NCBI GenBank assembly: GCA_045655805.1
Contig: JAZOPZ010000020.1
Span: 1 to 54,012 of the forward strand
Reading direction: 5' to 3'
Origin: UBA11475 sp045655805
GTDB taxonomy: Bacteria > Bacillota > Clostridia > Christensenellales > Borkfalkiaceae
Length of the DNA: 54,012 bases
The notes beneath the pieces were generated by a model. That model made no database searches and was not told the DNA's origin. It worked only from the letters and a program-made list of their open reading frames with translations. Every line of letters starts with the position of its first letter. Position 1 is the stretch's first letter. The position numbers and the translations under genes were made by a program. Positions 25,655 through 34,138 of the stretch are shown here, in pieces.

Positions 25655-28078
25655 CTATTTTATTACAAAACCGTCGACAGCCAAGCGTTTTTTGCGCTCG
25701 TCTTTTAACTGTTTGCCCTTGGTTTCCCTACCTTCAATAGGTAATTCTTCAGTCGTTGCACTAAAGAATAATCCCATAGCATCACATAAAGCAATGTTGT
25801 AAGGTAAAGTAGTATATGACGCAAATATTACTTTGCAACCTGCAGGAAGTTCTACCATCTTTACGCCTTTTGCCGTTCTACTTAAAGGTTTTAATTCCGT
25901 TGCCGAAACCTTTTTATAATAACCACAATCGGTCATTATCGTAATATATCCTGTGCTTTCAATAAGTTCTGCCATAACAATTTTATCGTTCTTTTCGATG
26001 TCCATACCGTTGACACCACCACCCGTCTTGGTAAGTTTTAGTTCGTCAATAGACGCTTTTAAGCCTTTACCTTTTTCTGTTACGGTAGCAAGTAACATAT
26101 CGTCTTTCCATAAAAGCACAGCCTTTACTTTATCACCACTATCTAATTTAATACATTCAGTAGCGTTTTTAATGTCGCAAAGTTGTGATAAAAGCGTGCG
26201 TTTTAATTTACCCTTTTCAGTAACGATTAATACGCTTTCTTCTTTTAAAGTATCAAAGTCGATTGCAAACAACGCAACTATCTTTTCGTCGCGAGATGCG
26301 TCCTTGCAAACTTCGGTTAATTTTAAGCCTTTTTCACGGAAACGCTTTTCAGGCATAATCGACATATCTAAATAGCGACTTTTACCGTTATTTGTGAACG
26401 CAAACACCGACATATTTGATTTAGTTTTTACATAACAACTTAAAACTTCGTTTTTAGTAGTTTTTTCACTAATACTTCTATCGGCGTTAGCAAAACTTTT
26501 TTCGGTCATTTTTTTAACGGTATCATTTGCCGTTACGGCAACAACCATATCTTCAACGATAAGTGGTTCTTCACTAGAACTTTCAACTAGCCCACCGTTG
26601 TCGTCGATAATCAATGAACGCCTTGGCTCTTTATATTTCTTTTTGATTTCTAGCATTTCCTTTTTAACGACTTGCATTTGAAGTTTTTTATCACCAATAA
26701 TGGCAGTTAACTCTTCAATAAGTTTTTTAAGTTCAGCAAGTTCGTTTTCAAGTTTAGTGATTTCAAGTTTAGTTAGCCTTGACAATCTTAAATCAAGAAT
26801 TGCTTGTGCTTGAGCATCTGAAAGTTTAAAAGTCGTCATAAGATTTTGTTTTGCAACAGAAGTATTTTCCGACGAACGAATAATCTTAATAACCTTGTCG
26901 ATATTATTAACGGCTATTATCAACCCTTCTAATATATGCGCGCGTTGTTTTGCGTGTTCCAAATCAAACTTACTTCTACGCAAAATAACTTCTCTTTGAT
27001 AATTCACATAATAAGAAATTATATCGAGTATGCCCATTTGTCTAGGCTTACCACCTGCGATAGCAACCATATTGATACCGAAAGAAATTTCTAATTGAGT
27101 TTTCTTATAAAGCAAGTTGAGAATTTTTTGAGCGTCGGCATCTTTTTTTAATTTAACGACTGCCCTCATACCGTTTCTATCCGATTCGTCAACGATATCA
27201 CTAATCCCTGCAAAAGTTTCTTTTGTTTCTTTATTTTCTTTAAGGTCAGCAATGCTTTTTAACAACGACGCCTTATTAACTTGAAAAGGTATTTCAGTTA
27301 TAACGAGCATTTGCTTGCCACTGGAATCTTTTTCTATATTTACCCTTGCGCGAATTTTGATTTTACCCCTACCGGTACGGTATGAATTTTCAAGTTCTTC
27401 ACCTGCGATAATATAACCACCCGTTGGAAAATCCGGTCCTTTAATATGACGCATAATAGCGTCTAACTTGATTTTTGGATTATCTATATATGCAACGGTA
27501 CCGTCAATTACTTCCGCAAGGTTATGCGTAGGAATATTGGTCGCAATACCTACGGCAATACCGTAAGCGCCGTTTACAAGCAAGTTTGGATATCTTCCTG
27601 GTAAGGTGTCAGGCTCTAATAAACTGTCGTCAAAATTAAGGTTAAAATTGACTGTTTCTTTATCAATATCCCTTAAAAGTTCGTAAGAGATTGATTCGAG
27701 TCTCGCCTCTGTATAACGATACGCTGCAGCGCCGTCACCGTCAACCGTACCAAAGTTACCGTGGCCGTTGATTAAAATATTGCGCATATTGAAAGGTTGC
27801 GCCATACGAACGAGCGCGTCGTATACTGAAGTATCGCCGTGTGGATGATATTTACCAAGACAGTCACCTACGATTTTAGCGCATTTACGGTGAGGTTTGT
27901 CGGGCGTTAAACCCATTTCATACATAGTATATAAAATTCTTCTCTGAACAGGTTTTAAGCCGTCTTCTACCCTAGGTAACGCACGGTCCAAAATAACGTG
28001 TTCAGCATACGGCATCATTGAGCCGTGTAAAACGTCACTTAATGAAGTTTCAAAAATCTTTTCGTTAAGATTATCCAT
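25655..28078 (-). CDS. parC: DNA topoisomerase IV subunit A
   Basis: A ~807-aa type IIA topoisomerase A subunit. The breakage-reunion domain has GLKPVQRRILY, GKYHPHGDTSVYDALVRMAQ and the catalytic Tyr in AAYRYTEARL (~residue 120). A coiled-coil region (LSRLTKLEITKLENELAEL) leads to a C-terminal beta-pinwheel. No GyrA box (QRRGGKG-like) is visible in the C-terminal domain, so decatenating topoisomerase IV is more likely than gyrase. The quinolone region reads HGDTSVYD, where GyrA often has HGDSAVYD. The ATG at 28078 has GGGG upstream; the TTG 4 codons earlier is part of that site. It is 32 bp after parE in the same operon. Confidence 0.9.
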   Translation of the reverse strand: MDNLNEKIFETSLSDVLHGSMMPYAEHVILDRALPRVEDGLKPVQRRILYTMYEMGLTPDKPHRKCAKIVGDCLGKYHPHGDTSVYDALVRMAQPFNMRNILINGHGNFGTVDGDGAAAYRYTEARLESISYELLRDIDKETVNFNLNFDDSLLEPDTLPGRYPNLLVNGAYGIAVGIATNIPTHNLAEVIDGTVAYIDNPKIKLDAIMRHIKGPDFPTGGYIIAGEELENSYRTGRGKIKIRARVNIEKDSSGKQMLVITEIPFQVNKASLLKSIADLKENKETKETFAGISDIVDESDRNGMRAVVKLKKDADAQKILNLLYKKTQLEISFGINMVAIAGGKPRQMGILDIISYYVNYQREVILRRSKFDLEHAKQRAHILEGLIIAVNNIDKVIKIIRSSENTSVAKQNLMTTFKLSDAQAQAILDLRLSRLTKLEITKLENELAELKKLIEELTAIIGDKKLQMQVVKKEMLEIKKKYKEPRRSLIIDDNGGLVESSSEEPLIVEDMVVAVTANDTVKKMTEKSFANADRSISEKTTKNEVLSCYVKTKSNMSVFAFTNNGKSRYLDMSIMPEKRFREKGLKLTEVCKDASRDEKIVALFAIDFDTLKEESVLIVTEKGKLKRTLLSQLCDIKNATECIKLDSGDKVKAVLLWKDDMLLATVTEKGKGLKASIDELKLTKTGGGVNGMDIEKNDKIVMAELIESTGYITIMTDCGYYKKVSATELKPLSRTAKGVKMVELPAGCKVIFASYTTLPYNIALCDAMGLFFSATTEELPIEGRETKGKQLKDERKKRLAVDGFVIK

Positions 28079-28110
28079 TTTTATCCCCAAATATCACTAG
28101 CAGTGAATTT

Positions 28111-30063
28111 TTATTTTTTAATGATGTCTTTATAAGAATCGTTTTTGTTAAAGTTAGCGTGTTCTGCTATATATTTTTTACGCTCGTCAAGTTGATCACC
28201 CATAAGTGTTGTTATAAGTTTTTCAGCCTCGGTGGCATTTTCAATGGTAACCCTAGTTAAAGAACGAGTTTCAGGGTTCATAGTAGTATCCCAAAGTTGT
28301 TCAGGGTCCATTTCACCAAGACCTTTATAACGCTGTATCATATACCCCTTACCGACTTTTGCGATTGCTTTCGGCAAATCTTCGTCATTATAAGCGTATT
28401 CTGCAACGTCTTTTTTGTAAACCTTATAAAGTGGTGGCATACCTATATACACGTTACCTGCATTTATAAGTTCTTTCATATAACGATAGAAGAAAGTAAG
28501 CAGTATCGCTCTAATATGCGCGCCGTCGTCGTCGGCATCGGCAAGAATAATAACTTTATGATACTTGAGCCCTTCGATATCAAACTCACCTGCAATACCT
28601 GTTCCTAGGGCGCTAATTATAGTTTTAATTTCTTCATTTTGTAAAATTTGGTCAAGTTTTTTCTTTTCAACGTTAAGCGGTTTACCACGCAGTGGTAAGA
28701 TTGCTTGATATTGTCTTACCCTTGCTTGTTTTGCCGAACCACCTGCCGAATCACCTTCTACAATAAAAAGTTCGTTAAGTTCAGGTTTGCGACCAGAACA
28801 AGCAGCAAGTTTGCCAACTAGGTTAGCGTTTTCTAAACTCTTTGACGCCCTAGCGATTTCTTTTGCTTTACGAGCAGCAATTCTTACCTTTGCCGCCATA
28901 AGTGCCTTTTGCATAATTGCATCAAAAGTACTTGCCATTTTTTTGTTTGCCATATTATCCGCTAAAATTTCGGAAGTAGCAAGTTCTACTGGCATACGCG
29001 CCTCTGGGTTACCAAGTTTACTTTTCGTTTGCCCTTCAAACTGTACGTTTTTCATTTTGATAGACAGTATAGCCGTTAAACCTTCCCTAAAGTCGTCACC
29101 CAAAAAAGCGCCGTCTTTTAACACTTTCTTTTCTTTAGCGTAATCGTTCAACGCTTTAGTAAGCCCCGACCTAAAGCCAGTTTCGTGCATACCGCCTTCT
29201 GCTGTCGGAATATTGTTTACGTATGAGAAAACGCTTTCGGTGTACGCATCGGTATGCTGAATAGCAAATTCAATTAAAATACCGTCACGTTCTTCATAAC
29301 CATAAATAGGTTCTTTATATAAAACGGTTTTACCGTCGTTTACGTATTTAACAAAGTCTATTACACCACCGTCGTATTTATAAACGCTAACGATAGGCTC
29401 ATCCTTTCTTTCATCAGTAAATTCAATGGTTAATCCCTTATTAAGAAAAGCAAGTTCCTTCAACCTGCGTTGAATAGTTTCCGCTGAAAAATTAACCGTT
29501 TCAAAAACCCTTTTGTCGGGCATAAATCTAACGAAAGTACCCTTTTTTGTTGTCTTTTTACCAGAGTTTACAAGCGGTCCACAAGGTACACCTGATTTAA
29601 CTTTACCCGTTGCTAAATCAAGTTCACTTTTAAATTCCATTGAAAATACTGTTTTTTTATAAATTTCGACCTTAAGCCACTCTGAAAGAGCATTTGTAAC
29701 GGATGCCCCTACGCCGTGTAAACCACCCGAATAGTTATAATTACTATCACCAAACTTACCACCCGCGTGTAATTGTGTAAATACGACCTCCACGCCTGAA
29801 ACACCCATTTTAGGATGAATATCAGTAGGAATACCACGACCGTTATCTTCAACAGAGGCTGAACCGTCAGCATGGAGTTTTACAATAACTTTATCAGCAT
29901 AACCGTTGGCAGATTCATCAATAGCGTTATCAACTATTTCCCATAAAATATGATGCAACCCTTTAGTTCCCGTTGAGCCAATATACATACCTGGGCGCAT
30001 ACGAACAGCGTCAAGCCCCTCTAATATTTTTATATCTTCAGCATTATATTTCCCTTTTGCCAT
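28111..30063 (-). CDS. parE: DNA topoisomerase IV subunit B
   Basis: A 650-aa ATPase subunit. The GHKL domain has EIVDNAIDES, VEDNGRGIP, the ATP lid YNYSGGLHGVGASVTNAL and, in the transducer, QTKSKLGN. The TOPRIM domain has IVEGDSAGGSAKQ and ILADADDDGAHIRAILL, and the end is QRYKGLGEMDPEQLWDTTMNP. It drives strand passage with the ParC subunit encoded next. An AAGGAGG site precedes the ATG. It is unusual that an araC gene ends only 10 bp upstream on the same strand; there is little room for a separate promoter unless it lies within that gene. Confidence 0.92.
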   Translation of the reverse strand: MAKGKYNAEDIKILEGLDAVRMRPGMYIGSTGTKGLHHILWEIVDNAIDESANGYADKVIVKLHADGSASVEDNGRGIPTDIHPKMGVSGVEVVFTQLHAGGKFGDSNYNYSGGLHGVGASVTNALSEWLKVEIYKKTVFSMEFKSELDLATGKVKSGVPCGPLVNSGKKTTKKGTFVRFMPDKRVFETVNFSAETIQRRLKELAFLNKGLTIEFTDERKDEPIVSVYKYDGGVIDFVKYVNDGKTVLYKEPIYGYEERDGILIEFAIQHTDAYTESVFSYVNNIPTAEGGMHETGFRSGLTKALNDYAKEKKVLKDGAFLGDDFREGLTAILSIKMKNVQFEGQTKSKLGNPEARMPVELATSEILADNMANKKMASTFDAIMQKALMAAKVRIAARKAKEIARASKSLENANLVGKLAACSGRKPELNELFIVEGDSAGGSAKQARVRQYQAILPLRGKPLNVEKKKLDQILQNEEIKTIISALGTGIAGEFDIEGLKYHKVIILADADDDGAHIRAILLTFFYRYMKELINAGNVYIGMPPLYKVYKKDVAEYAYNDEDLPKAIAKVGKGYMIQRYKGLGEMDPEQLWDTTMNPETRSLTRVTIENATEAEKLITTLMGDQLDERKKYIAEHANFNKNDSYKDIIKK

Positions 30064-30073
30064 AATTTCCTCC

Positions 30074-30874
30074 TTAACATCTGCCGTCTACAACGGTTTT
30101 TAAGTATTTTTTTGGTGAACAACCGTATGCTTTTTCAAACGCACGATAGAAAGTCGCTAAACTTTTAAAACCACTTTTATAAGCGACCTCACTTACGCTG
30201 TCAGTATCTCTTATGTTATCTAAAAAATACCGTAACCTTACGTCGTTTATATAATCATTTAAGTTCTTTTTAACCACCCTGCTAAATAAGTGCGATATAT
30301 AATGTTTATTATAACCCAAATTTTGGGACAACACGTCTAAAGTAAGGTCGTTTTTGAAATTGTTGCTTATAAAAATCAGAATTTCTTTCGCAGTGTCGTA
30401 ACTAGTTTCAGAATTACTATCAACAAAATCGGTAAACGATAACACGGTGCCGAGCAAATACTTTACTAGTCCCTCTAATTTTAAAAAGTTGTCCTTATCC
30501 TTTGCTATCGCTTGAGAAATTTCTTCTAAAATAGACTTTATAGCAAATGCCTGTTTTTGTTCTGAAAAATATTGTTGCCGTAAAGTCTTGTCACCACGAA
30601 TTCGTTTATAACTTTCAAAATATTTATCAGGAATAAGCAAATAAATAAAATCACCCTTGCCATCAAAACCGTGCTCATCAAAACTATCAACTACGACAAA
30701 ACTATTTTCAGCCATTTGAAACACCTTCCCATTAACGTTTGCAAATAGCCCGTCTGTTAAAGCGTAATATACTTCTATACGAGAGTGATAGTGTTGCTTT
30801 TTAAACACGTTGCTTGAATATTCTATTTTAATATCATCACTTGTATCCAAGTATGATTGATATACTTTTTCCAT
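30074..30874 (-). CDS. AraC-family regulator upstream of parE
   Basis: A 266-aa regulator: cupin-like N-terminus (HYHSRIEVYYALTDGLFANVNG, residues ~25-50) and AraC DNA-binding domain (~165-262; LTLDVLSQNLGYNKHYISHLFSRVVKK, then SVSEVAYKSGFKSLATFYRAFEKAYG and SPKKYLK). The same TTTGAGAA motif occurs in its own promoter and upstream of the GH3 gene, so it probably controls both. The start is ATG 30874 (MEKVYQ), 6 nt after TATAAT, implying a leaderless message; an earlier in-frame ATG at 30922 would lie upstream of the promoter -35 box. It precedes parE by 10 bp. Confidence 0.9.
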   Translation of the reverse strand: MEKVYQSYLDTSDDIKIEYSSNVFKKQHYHSRIEVYYALTDGLFANVNGKVFQMAENSFVVVDSFDEHGFDGKGDFIYLLIPDKYFESYKRIRGDKTLRQQYFSEQKQAFAIKSILEEISQAIAKDKDNFLKLEGLVKYLLGTVLSFTDFVDSNSETSYDTAKEILIFISNNFKNDLTLDVLSQNLGYNKHYISHLFSRVVKKNLNDYINDVRLRYFLDNIRDTDSVSEVAYKSGFKSLATFYRAFEKAYGCSPKKYLKTVVDGRC

Positions 30875-30880
30875 ACTTAT

Positions 30881-30909
30881 ATTATAGCACATTTTGAGAA
30901 TAATTGCAA
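30881..30909 (-). promoter_or_regulatory. Promoter of the GH3-linked araC gene, leaderless type
   Basis: On the minus strand TTGCAA (30904-30909), 17-bp spacer, TATAAT (30881-30886), then ATAAGT and the ATG. The spacer contains an operator-like TTTTGAGAAT copy, which suggests autorepression. Confidence 0.75.
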
Positions 30910-30933
30910 TAGTTTTCAGCAATTTTTGAGAAT
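30892..30933. promoter_or_regulatory. AraC boxes at the araC promoter
   Basis: TTTTGAGAAT at 30892-30901 and again at 30924-30933, with a weaker TTTTCAGCAA at 30913. The start-to-start distances are 21 and 11 bp, near whole helical turns. Related AATATTTGAGAA copies lie before the GH3 gene. Confidence 0.6.
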
Positions 30934-30954
30934 ATTTTTTAATTTTATAAAAAT

Positions 30955-30982
30955 AAAAAACCCCACTTTATCGTGGGGTTTT
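30955..30982 (-). terminator. Terminator of the GH3 gene
   Basis: AAAAAACCCCAC/GTGGGGTTTT with a 6-nt loop just after the GH3 stop codon. Confidence 0.88.
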
Positions 30983-30987
30983 CGTTA

Positions 30988-32958
30988 TTAAAGCGTAATT
31001 TTTTGTTCGAGTTTAATATCTCTTGAAGATGCACCTACAGCAATTATATATTCACCTTTTTCAACTACGAAAGCGTCTTTATCTACGTCAAAGTAAGCCA
31101 ATACTTCTTTATCAATTTTAACGGAAACTTTAACGGTTTCACCTGCTTTAACAAGGTCTTTACTGTATCCGATAAGTTCTTTAACAGGTCTATCAATAGC
31201 CTTTGCTGGCGAGAACATATAAACTTGAGAAATCTCTTTACCATCAACGCCCGAAATATTTTTAATAGAATACTCGGCGGTCAAATAGTCGCCGTTATCT
31301 TTCACGGATAAGCCAGAATATTCAAACTTAGAATAACTTAAGCCGTAACCAAATTCATATCTAGGCTCAATGCCGTTTTTGTCATAGTGACGATAGCCAA
31401 CGTAAACACCGTCAGAATAAATATCTTTTAAGAAGTATTTGTCGTAACGATTTAAGCAAGAAATATCTTCCAACTTCTTTGGCCAAGTTTCAGCAAGTTT
31501 ACCACTTGGGTTTTCAATACCGAATAACAAGTCCGCGGCAGATTGGTTTACCATTTCACCTGCAAAACCAACGTACAATACAGCGTCAACAGCATCAATC
31601 CAAGCCGAAACGTCTATTGCTGAACCTGCATACAATACTACTATCGTTTTACCTTTGTAAGTATCACCAACGTAGTTAATAAAACCTTCAGTAATAGGTG
31701 AAAGTTTAATACTGTCCCTATCGCTACCTTCCGTTTCGTCTCTTCTTGAAGTACCTGCACGAATTATAGCATAATCAACACCTTCAAAATAGTGTGGTAA
31801 TTCGTCAAAACAGTTCCATTTAATAGTATCTTTTTGTGACCTATGGAGCAACATATCTTCTTTAATGATTTTTGCAGTTGGATCAGACATTACTAAAGTT
31901 TTGTCAAGATCTAAAACTTCCCACAAATTCCAAACGTGAGCAGAGCCCCCACCACAGTGAACGTTATTAACAAATAAGCCCGTTAAACCAATCGTAGAGC
32001 CTTTTTTAAGAGGAAGTACACCGTTGTTCTTCAAAAGAACTGCACCGCCTAACGCACCCGCTTTAGCCACGTCGTGACGCTCGTTAACGTTAGTTTCCAC
32101 CTTGCGGAGAGGCTTCATTTTTTGAATTTTATTGATCAAATCAACCGTTCTACCTGCGCAAGCGTCGATTTCAGCCTCGGTAAGTTCACCTTTATCATAA
32201 GCGGCTTTCACTTCTTCAAACATACCTTTGCGGTATGGCATTTGAAGCGCAAGGCCTGCTTTTACCGTTTGAACTTTACGGTGAACTGCTTCCCAGTCAG
32301 AAATAATCGCACCGTCAAAATCCGTTCTATTGTATAAAATATCGTTAATTTCTTTATTTTCAGAACACCAAATACCATTTACCTTGTTATAAGCACACAT
32401 AACGGTAGTAGGCTTTGCTTTGCAAGCGTAATAGAAGTTACGGGTATAAATTTCCATAAGAGTACGCTTATCAATTTCACTTGAACAACTTTGACGATTA
32501 TCTTCAGCGTTGTTACAGCAGTAGTGTTTAAGCGACGTACCAACACCCTTTTCTTGTAAACCGTCAATATACACTTTGCCAAGAGTCCCCGCAAGGAACG
32601 GATCTTCCGACATATATTCAAAGTTTCTACCACATCTTGGGTCTCGCTTAATATTGATGCCTGGCGCTAAAAGCATATCAACATTTTCATCAATACAATC
32701 GTCTGCCATTGCTCGCGATGCCGTTTTAACAAGTTCTTTATCCCAACTATTAGCAAGAACTGATGGCGATGCGTAACAAGTTGAACGGTGGTGAACCGCT
32801 GTTCCGTCTTCCCAATGGCTAACCTTACGTAAGCCACAAGGGCCATCTGCCATATTGAATTTATCAAGTTTAGGAATATCGTGGATATCCCACTCGGTAA
32901 GCCCAGTTAAAAGGGTAATTTTTTCATCTAAAGTTAAGTTGCTTAATTTATTTTCCAT
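30988..32958 (-). CDS. GH3 family beta-glycosidase (beta-glucosidase type)
   Basis: A 656-aa GH3 enzyme. The N-terminal barrel has MADGPCGLRKV, LLAPGINIKRDPRCGRNFEYMSEDP, SLKHYCCNN and the nucleophile Asp in AIISDWEAVH (~residue 222). The alpha/beta sandwich domain includes GLFVNNVHCGGGSAHVW, AGTSRRDETEGSDRD (probable acid/base Glu) and GKLAETWP. A C-terminal fibronectin-like domain closes it (YEFGYGLSYSKFEYS). No signal peptide is present, so it acts on imported oligosaccharides, probably removing beta-glucosyl units. The ATG follows AAGGAG. Two 12-bp repeats, 21 bp apart, lie upstream of its promoter and match those at the neighbouring araC gene. Confidence 0.93.
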   Translation of the reverse strand: MENKLSNLTLDEKITLLTGLTEWDIHDIPKLDKFNMADGPCGLRKVSHWEDGTAVHHRSTCYASPSVLANSWDKELVKTASRAMADDCIDENVDMLLAPGINIKRDPRCGRNFEYMSEDPFLAGTLGKVYIDGLQEKGVGTSLKHYCCNNAEDNRQSCSSEIDKRTLMEIYTRNFYYACKAKPTTVMCAYNKVNGIWCSENKEINDILYNRTDFDGAIISDWEAVHRKVQTVKAGLALQMPYRKGMFEEVKAAYDKGELTEAEIDACAGRTVDLINKIQKMKPLRKVETNVNERHDVAKAGALGGAVLLKNNGVLPLKKGSTIGLTGLFVNNVHCGGGSAHVWNLWEVLDLDKTLVMSDPTAKIIKEDMLLHRSQKDTIKWNCFDELPHYFEGVDYAIIRAGTSRRDETEGSDRDSIKLSPITEGFINYVGDTYKGKTIVVLYAGSAIDVSAWIDAVDAVLYVGFAGEMVNQSAADLLFGIENPSGKLAETWPKKLEDISCLNRYDKYFLKDIYSDGVYVGYRHYDKNGIEPRYEFGYGLSYSKFEYSGLSVKDNGDYLTAEYSIKNISGVDGKEISQVYMFSPAKAIDRPVKELIGYSKDLVKAGETVKVSVKIDKEVLAYFDVDKDAFVVEKGEYIIAVGASSRDIKLEQKITL

Positions 32959-32990
32959 TACAGAAAATCTCCTTAAAAATTATTGATATA

Positions 32991-33019
32991 ATTTTATCAT
33001 ATTGTTTTGAATTTCGCAA
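32991..33019 (-). promoter_or_regulatory. Promoter of the GH3 gene
   Basis: On the minus strand TTGCGA (33014-33019), 17-bp spacer, TAAAAT (32991-32996). It is weak enough to need an activator. Confidence 0.6.
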
Positions 33020-33038
33020 TAAATTTTTCAACAATAGC

Positions 33039-33071
33039 AATATTTGAGAATTTTTATATAATATTTGAGAA
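33039..33071. promoter_or_regulatory. AraC boxes upstream of the GH3 promoter
   Basis: Identical 12-mers AATATTTGAGAA at 33039-33050 and 33060-33071, 21 bp apart. The nearer copy is 20 bp before the -35 box, a usual activator position. Confidence 0.65.
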
Positions 33072-33082
33072 AAATAAAAAAA

Positions 33083-33100
33083 CAAGTGAATGATCACTTG
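33083..33100 (-). terminator. Terminator of the PAP2 gene
   Basis: CAAGTGA/TCACTTG with loop ATGA, followed on the minus strand by T-rich sequence; just after the PAP2 stop codon. Confidence 0.8.
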
Positions 33101-33110
33101 CCTTTTTAGT

Positions 33111-34046
33111 TTATTTTTTTATTTTTTTGCAAATTGCATTTACTATAATGACGGCTAAATATAAAGAGAAGAAAGTTATGCTCCCGCCAAAAAGCACGTC
33201 AGAAAAAAAGTGTGCCCCAACAACGATTCTAGATACCGCAATATAGCCCGTAAGTAATATGGTTGAACTAAATAAAATAGTTTTCCATTTTTTAGTGTCA
33301 AACTTTTCAAAAATAAATGGTAAACATAAAAAACCGTAGACCGCAGCGGTTGATGCCGTATGCCCCGATGGGAAAGAACGGTACGCATCTTTTGCAACGT
33401 CTAAAGCAATTAAAGTAGTATTGTCTGAATATCTTGTGCCGTAAAAGACAAACCACTTACTAAACATACTTTCATCACCTAGAAAGTTAATTGCCCTAAA
33501 CCTTGCTCTACCTGCAAGTGCTTTCAACCCATAAATAAAGATTTGCGAAACGACAACCATCACTAAAACCACACAAGCAAATATAATGAGTTTACGCTTT
33601 GTTTCGAGTGAAAGTTTATTGATAAAAATAACAGTAGGAATTTCAAAAACCAACGCGAAACCAGTCGCCAATAACAACTGCCAAGCCCTATCCCATTGAG
33701 CGTATCGTTGCGAGTGATCTGCAAAATCTTTAAGGCAGTCGTCAGTACCGATAACCATTGCAATAAAACCACAAATAACGCCTGAAATAAACAAGAGTTT
33801 TTCATATTTTGTTGCTTGACCGTTAGCACCTAAAATTATCAAAGATAAACCTATCATATAATAGATGGGAAAACTACCGAAAACCTCACCGATAACACCG
33901 AACAAGTTATCAGAAAAATACTCCCCAGCCTTTATATCAGCAAGCACTTTACTAACCCATAAATCAGTAAAAGTTGCTATTACTACAAGCGCAATAAAAA
34001 CACTCGCACAAACTATTATTGCTTTTTTATTTATTTGAAAATTCAT
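33111..34046 (-). CDS. PAP2-family membrane phosphatase
   Basis: A 311-aa membrane protein with about six or seven helices. PAP2 motifs: a weak first motif K...GRARFRA, the second FPSGHTASTA (catalytic-site His) and the third SRIVVGAHFFSDVLFG (nucleophile His). These enzymes remove phosphate from lipid phosphates such as undecaprenyl-PP or phosphatidate, with the active site outside. The first motif lacks the usual RP, but Arg residues are kept. The start at MNFQINKK has AAAGGAG 6 nt upstream; an ATG 10 codons earlier has none. It lies on its own between the GH3 and malic enzyme genes. Confidence 0.88.
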   Translation of the reverse strand: MNFQINKKAIIVCASVFIALVVIATFTDLWVSKVLADIKAGEYFSDNLFGVIGEVFGSFPIYYMIGLSLIILGANGQATKYEKLLFISGVICGFIAMVIGTDDCLKDFADHSQRYAQWDRAWQLLLATGFALVFEIPTVIFINKLSLETKRKLIIFACVVLVMVVVSQIFIYGLKALAGRARFRAINFLGDESMFSKWFVFYGTRYSDNTTLIALDVAKDAYRSFPSGHTASTAAVYGFLCLPFIFEKFDTKKWKTILFSSTILLTGYIAVSRIVVGAHFFSDVLFGGSITFFSLYLAVIIVNAICKKIKK

Positions 34047-34105
34047 ATTTTTCTCCTTTATTATTAATTTTAACATAAAAGATCTTTTAATGCAATTACA
34101 AATAA

Positions 34106-34132
34106 AAAAAAGACAGTCGAAACTGTCTTTTT
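34106..34132 (-). terminator. Terminator of the malic enzyme operon
   Basis: AAAAAGACAGT/ACTGTCTTTTT with loop CGAA, just after the malic enzyme stop codon. Confidence 0.88.
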
Positions 34133-34138
34133 ATATCA

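Noticed and set aside
25655..30063. gyrB-gyrA instead of parE-parC
   Set aside because: No GyrA-box-like motif is seen in the C-terminal domain of the A subunit, and the block FNMRNILINGHGNFG with GDTSVYD suits ParC-type proteins; still a judgement from motifs only.
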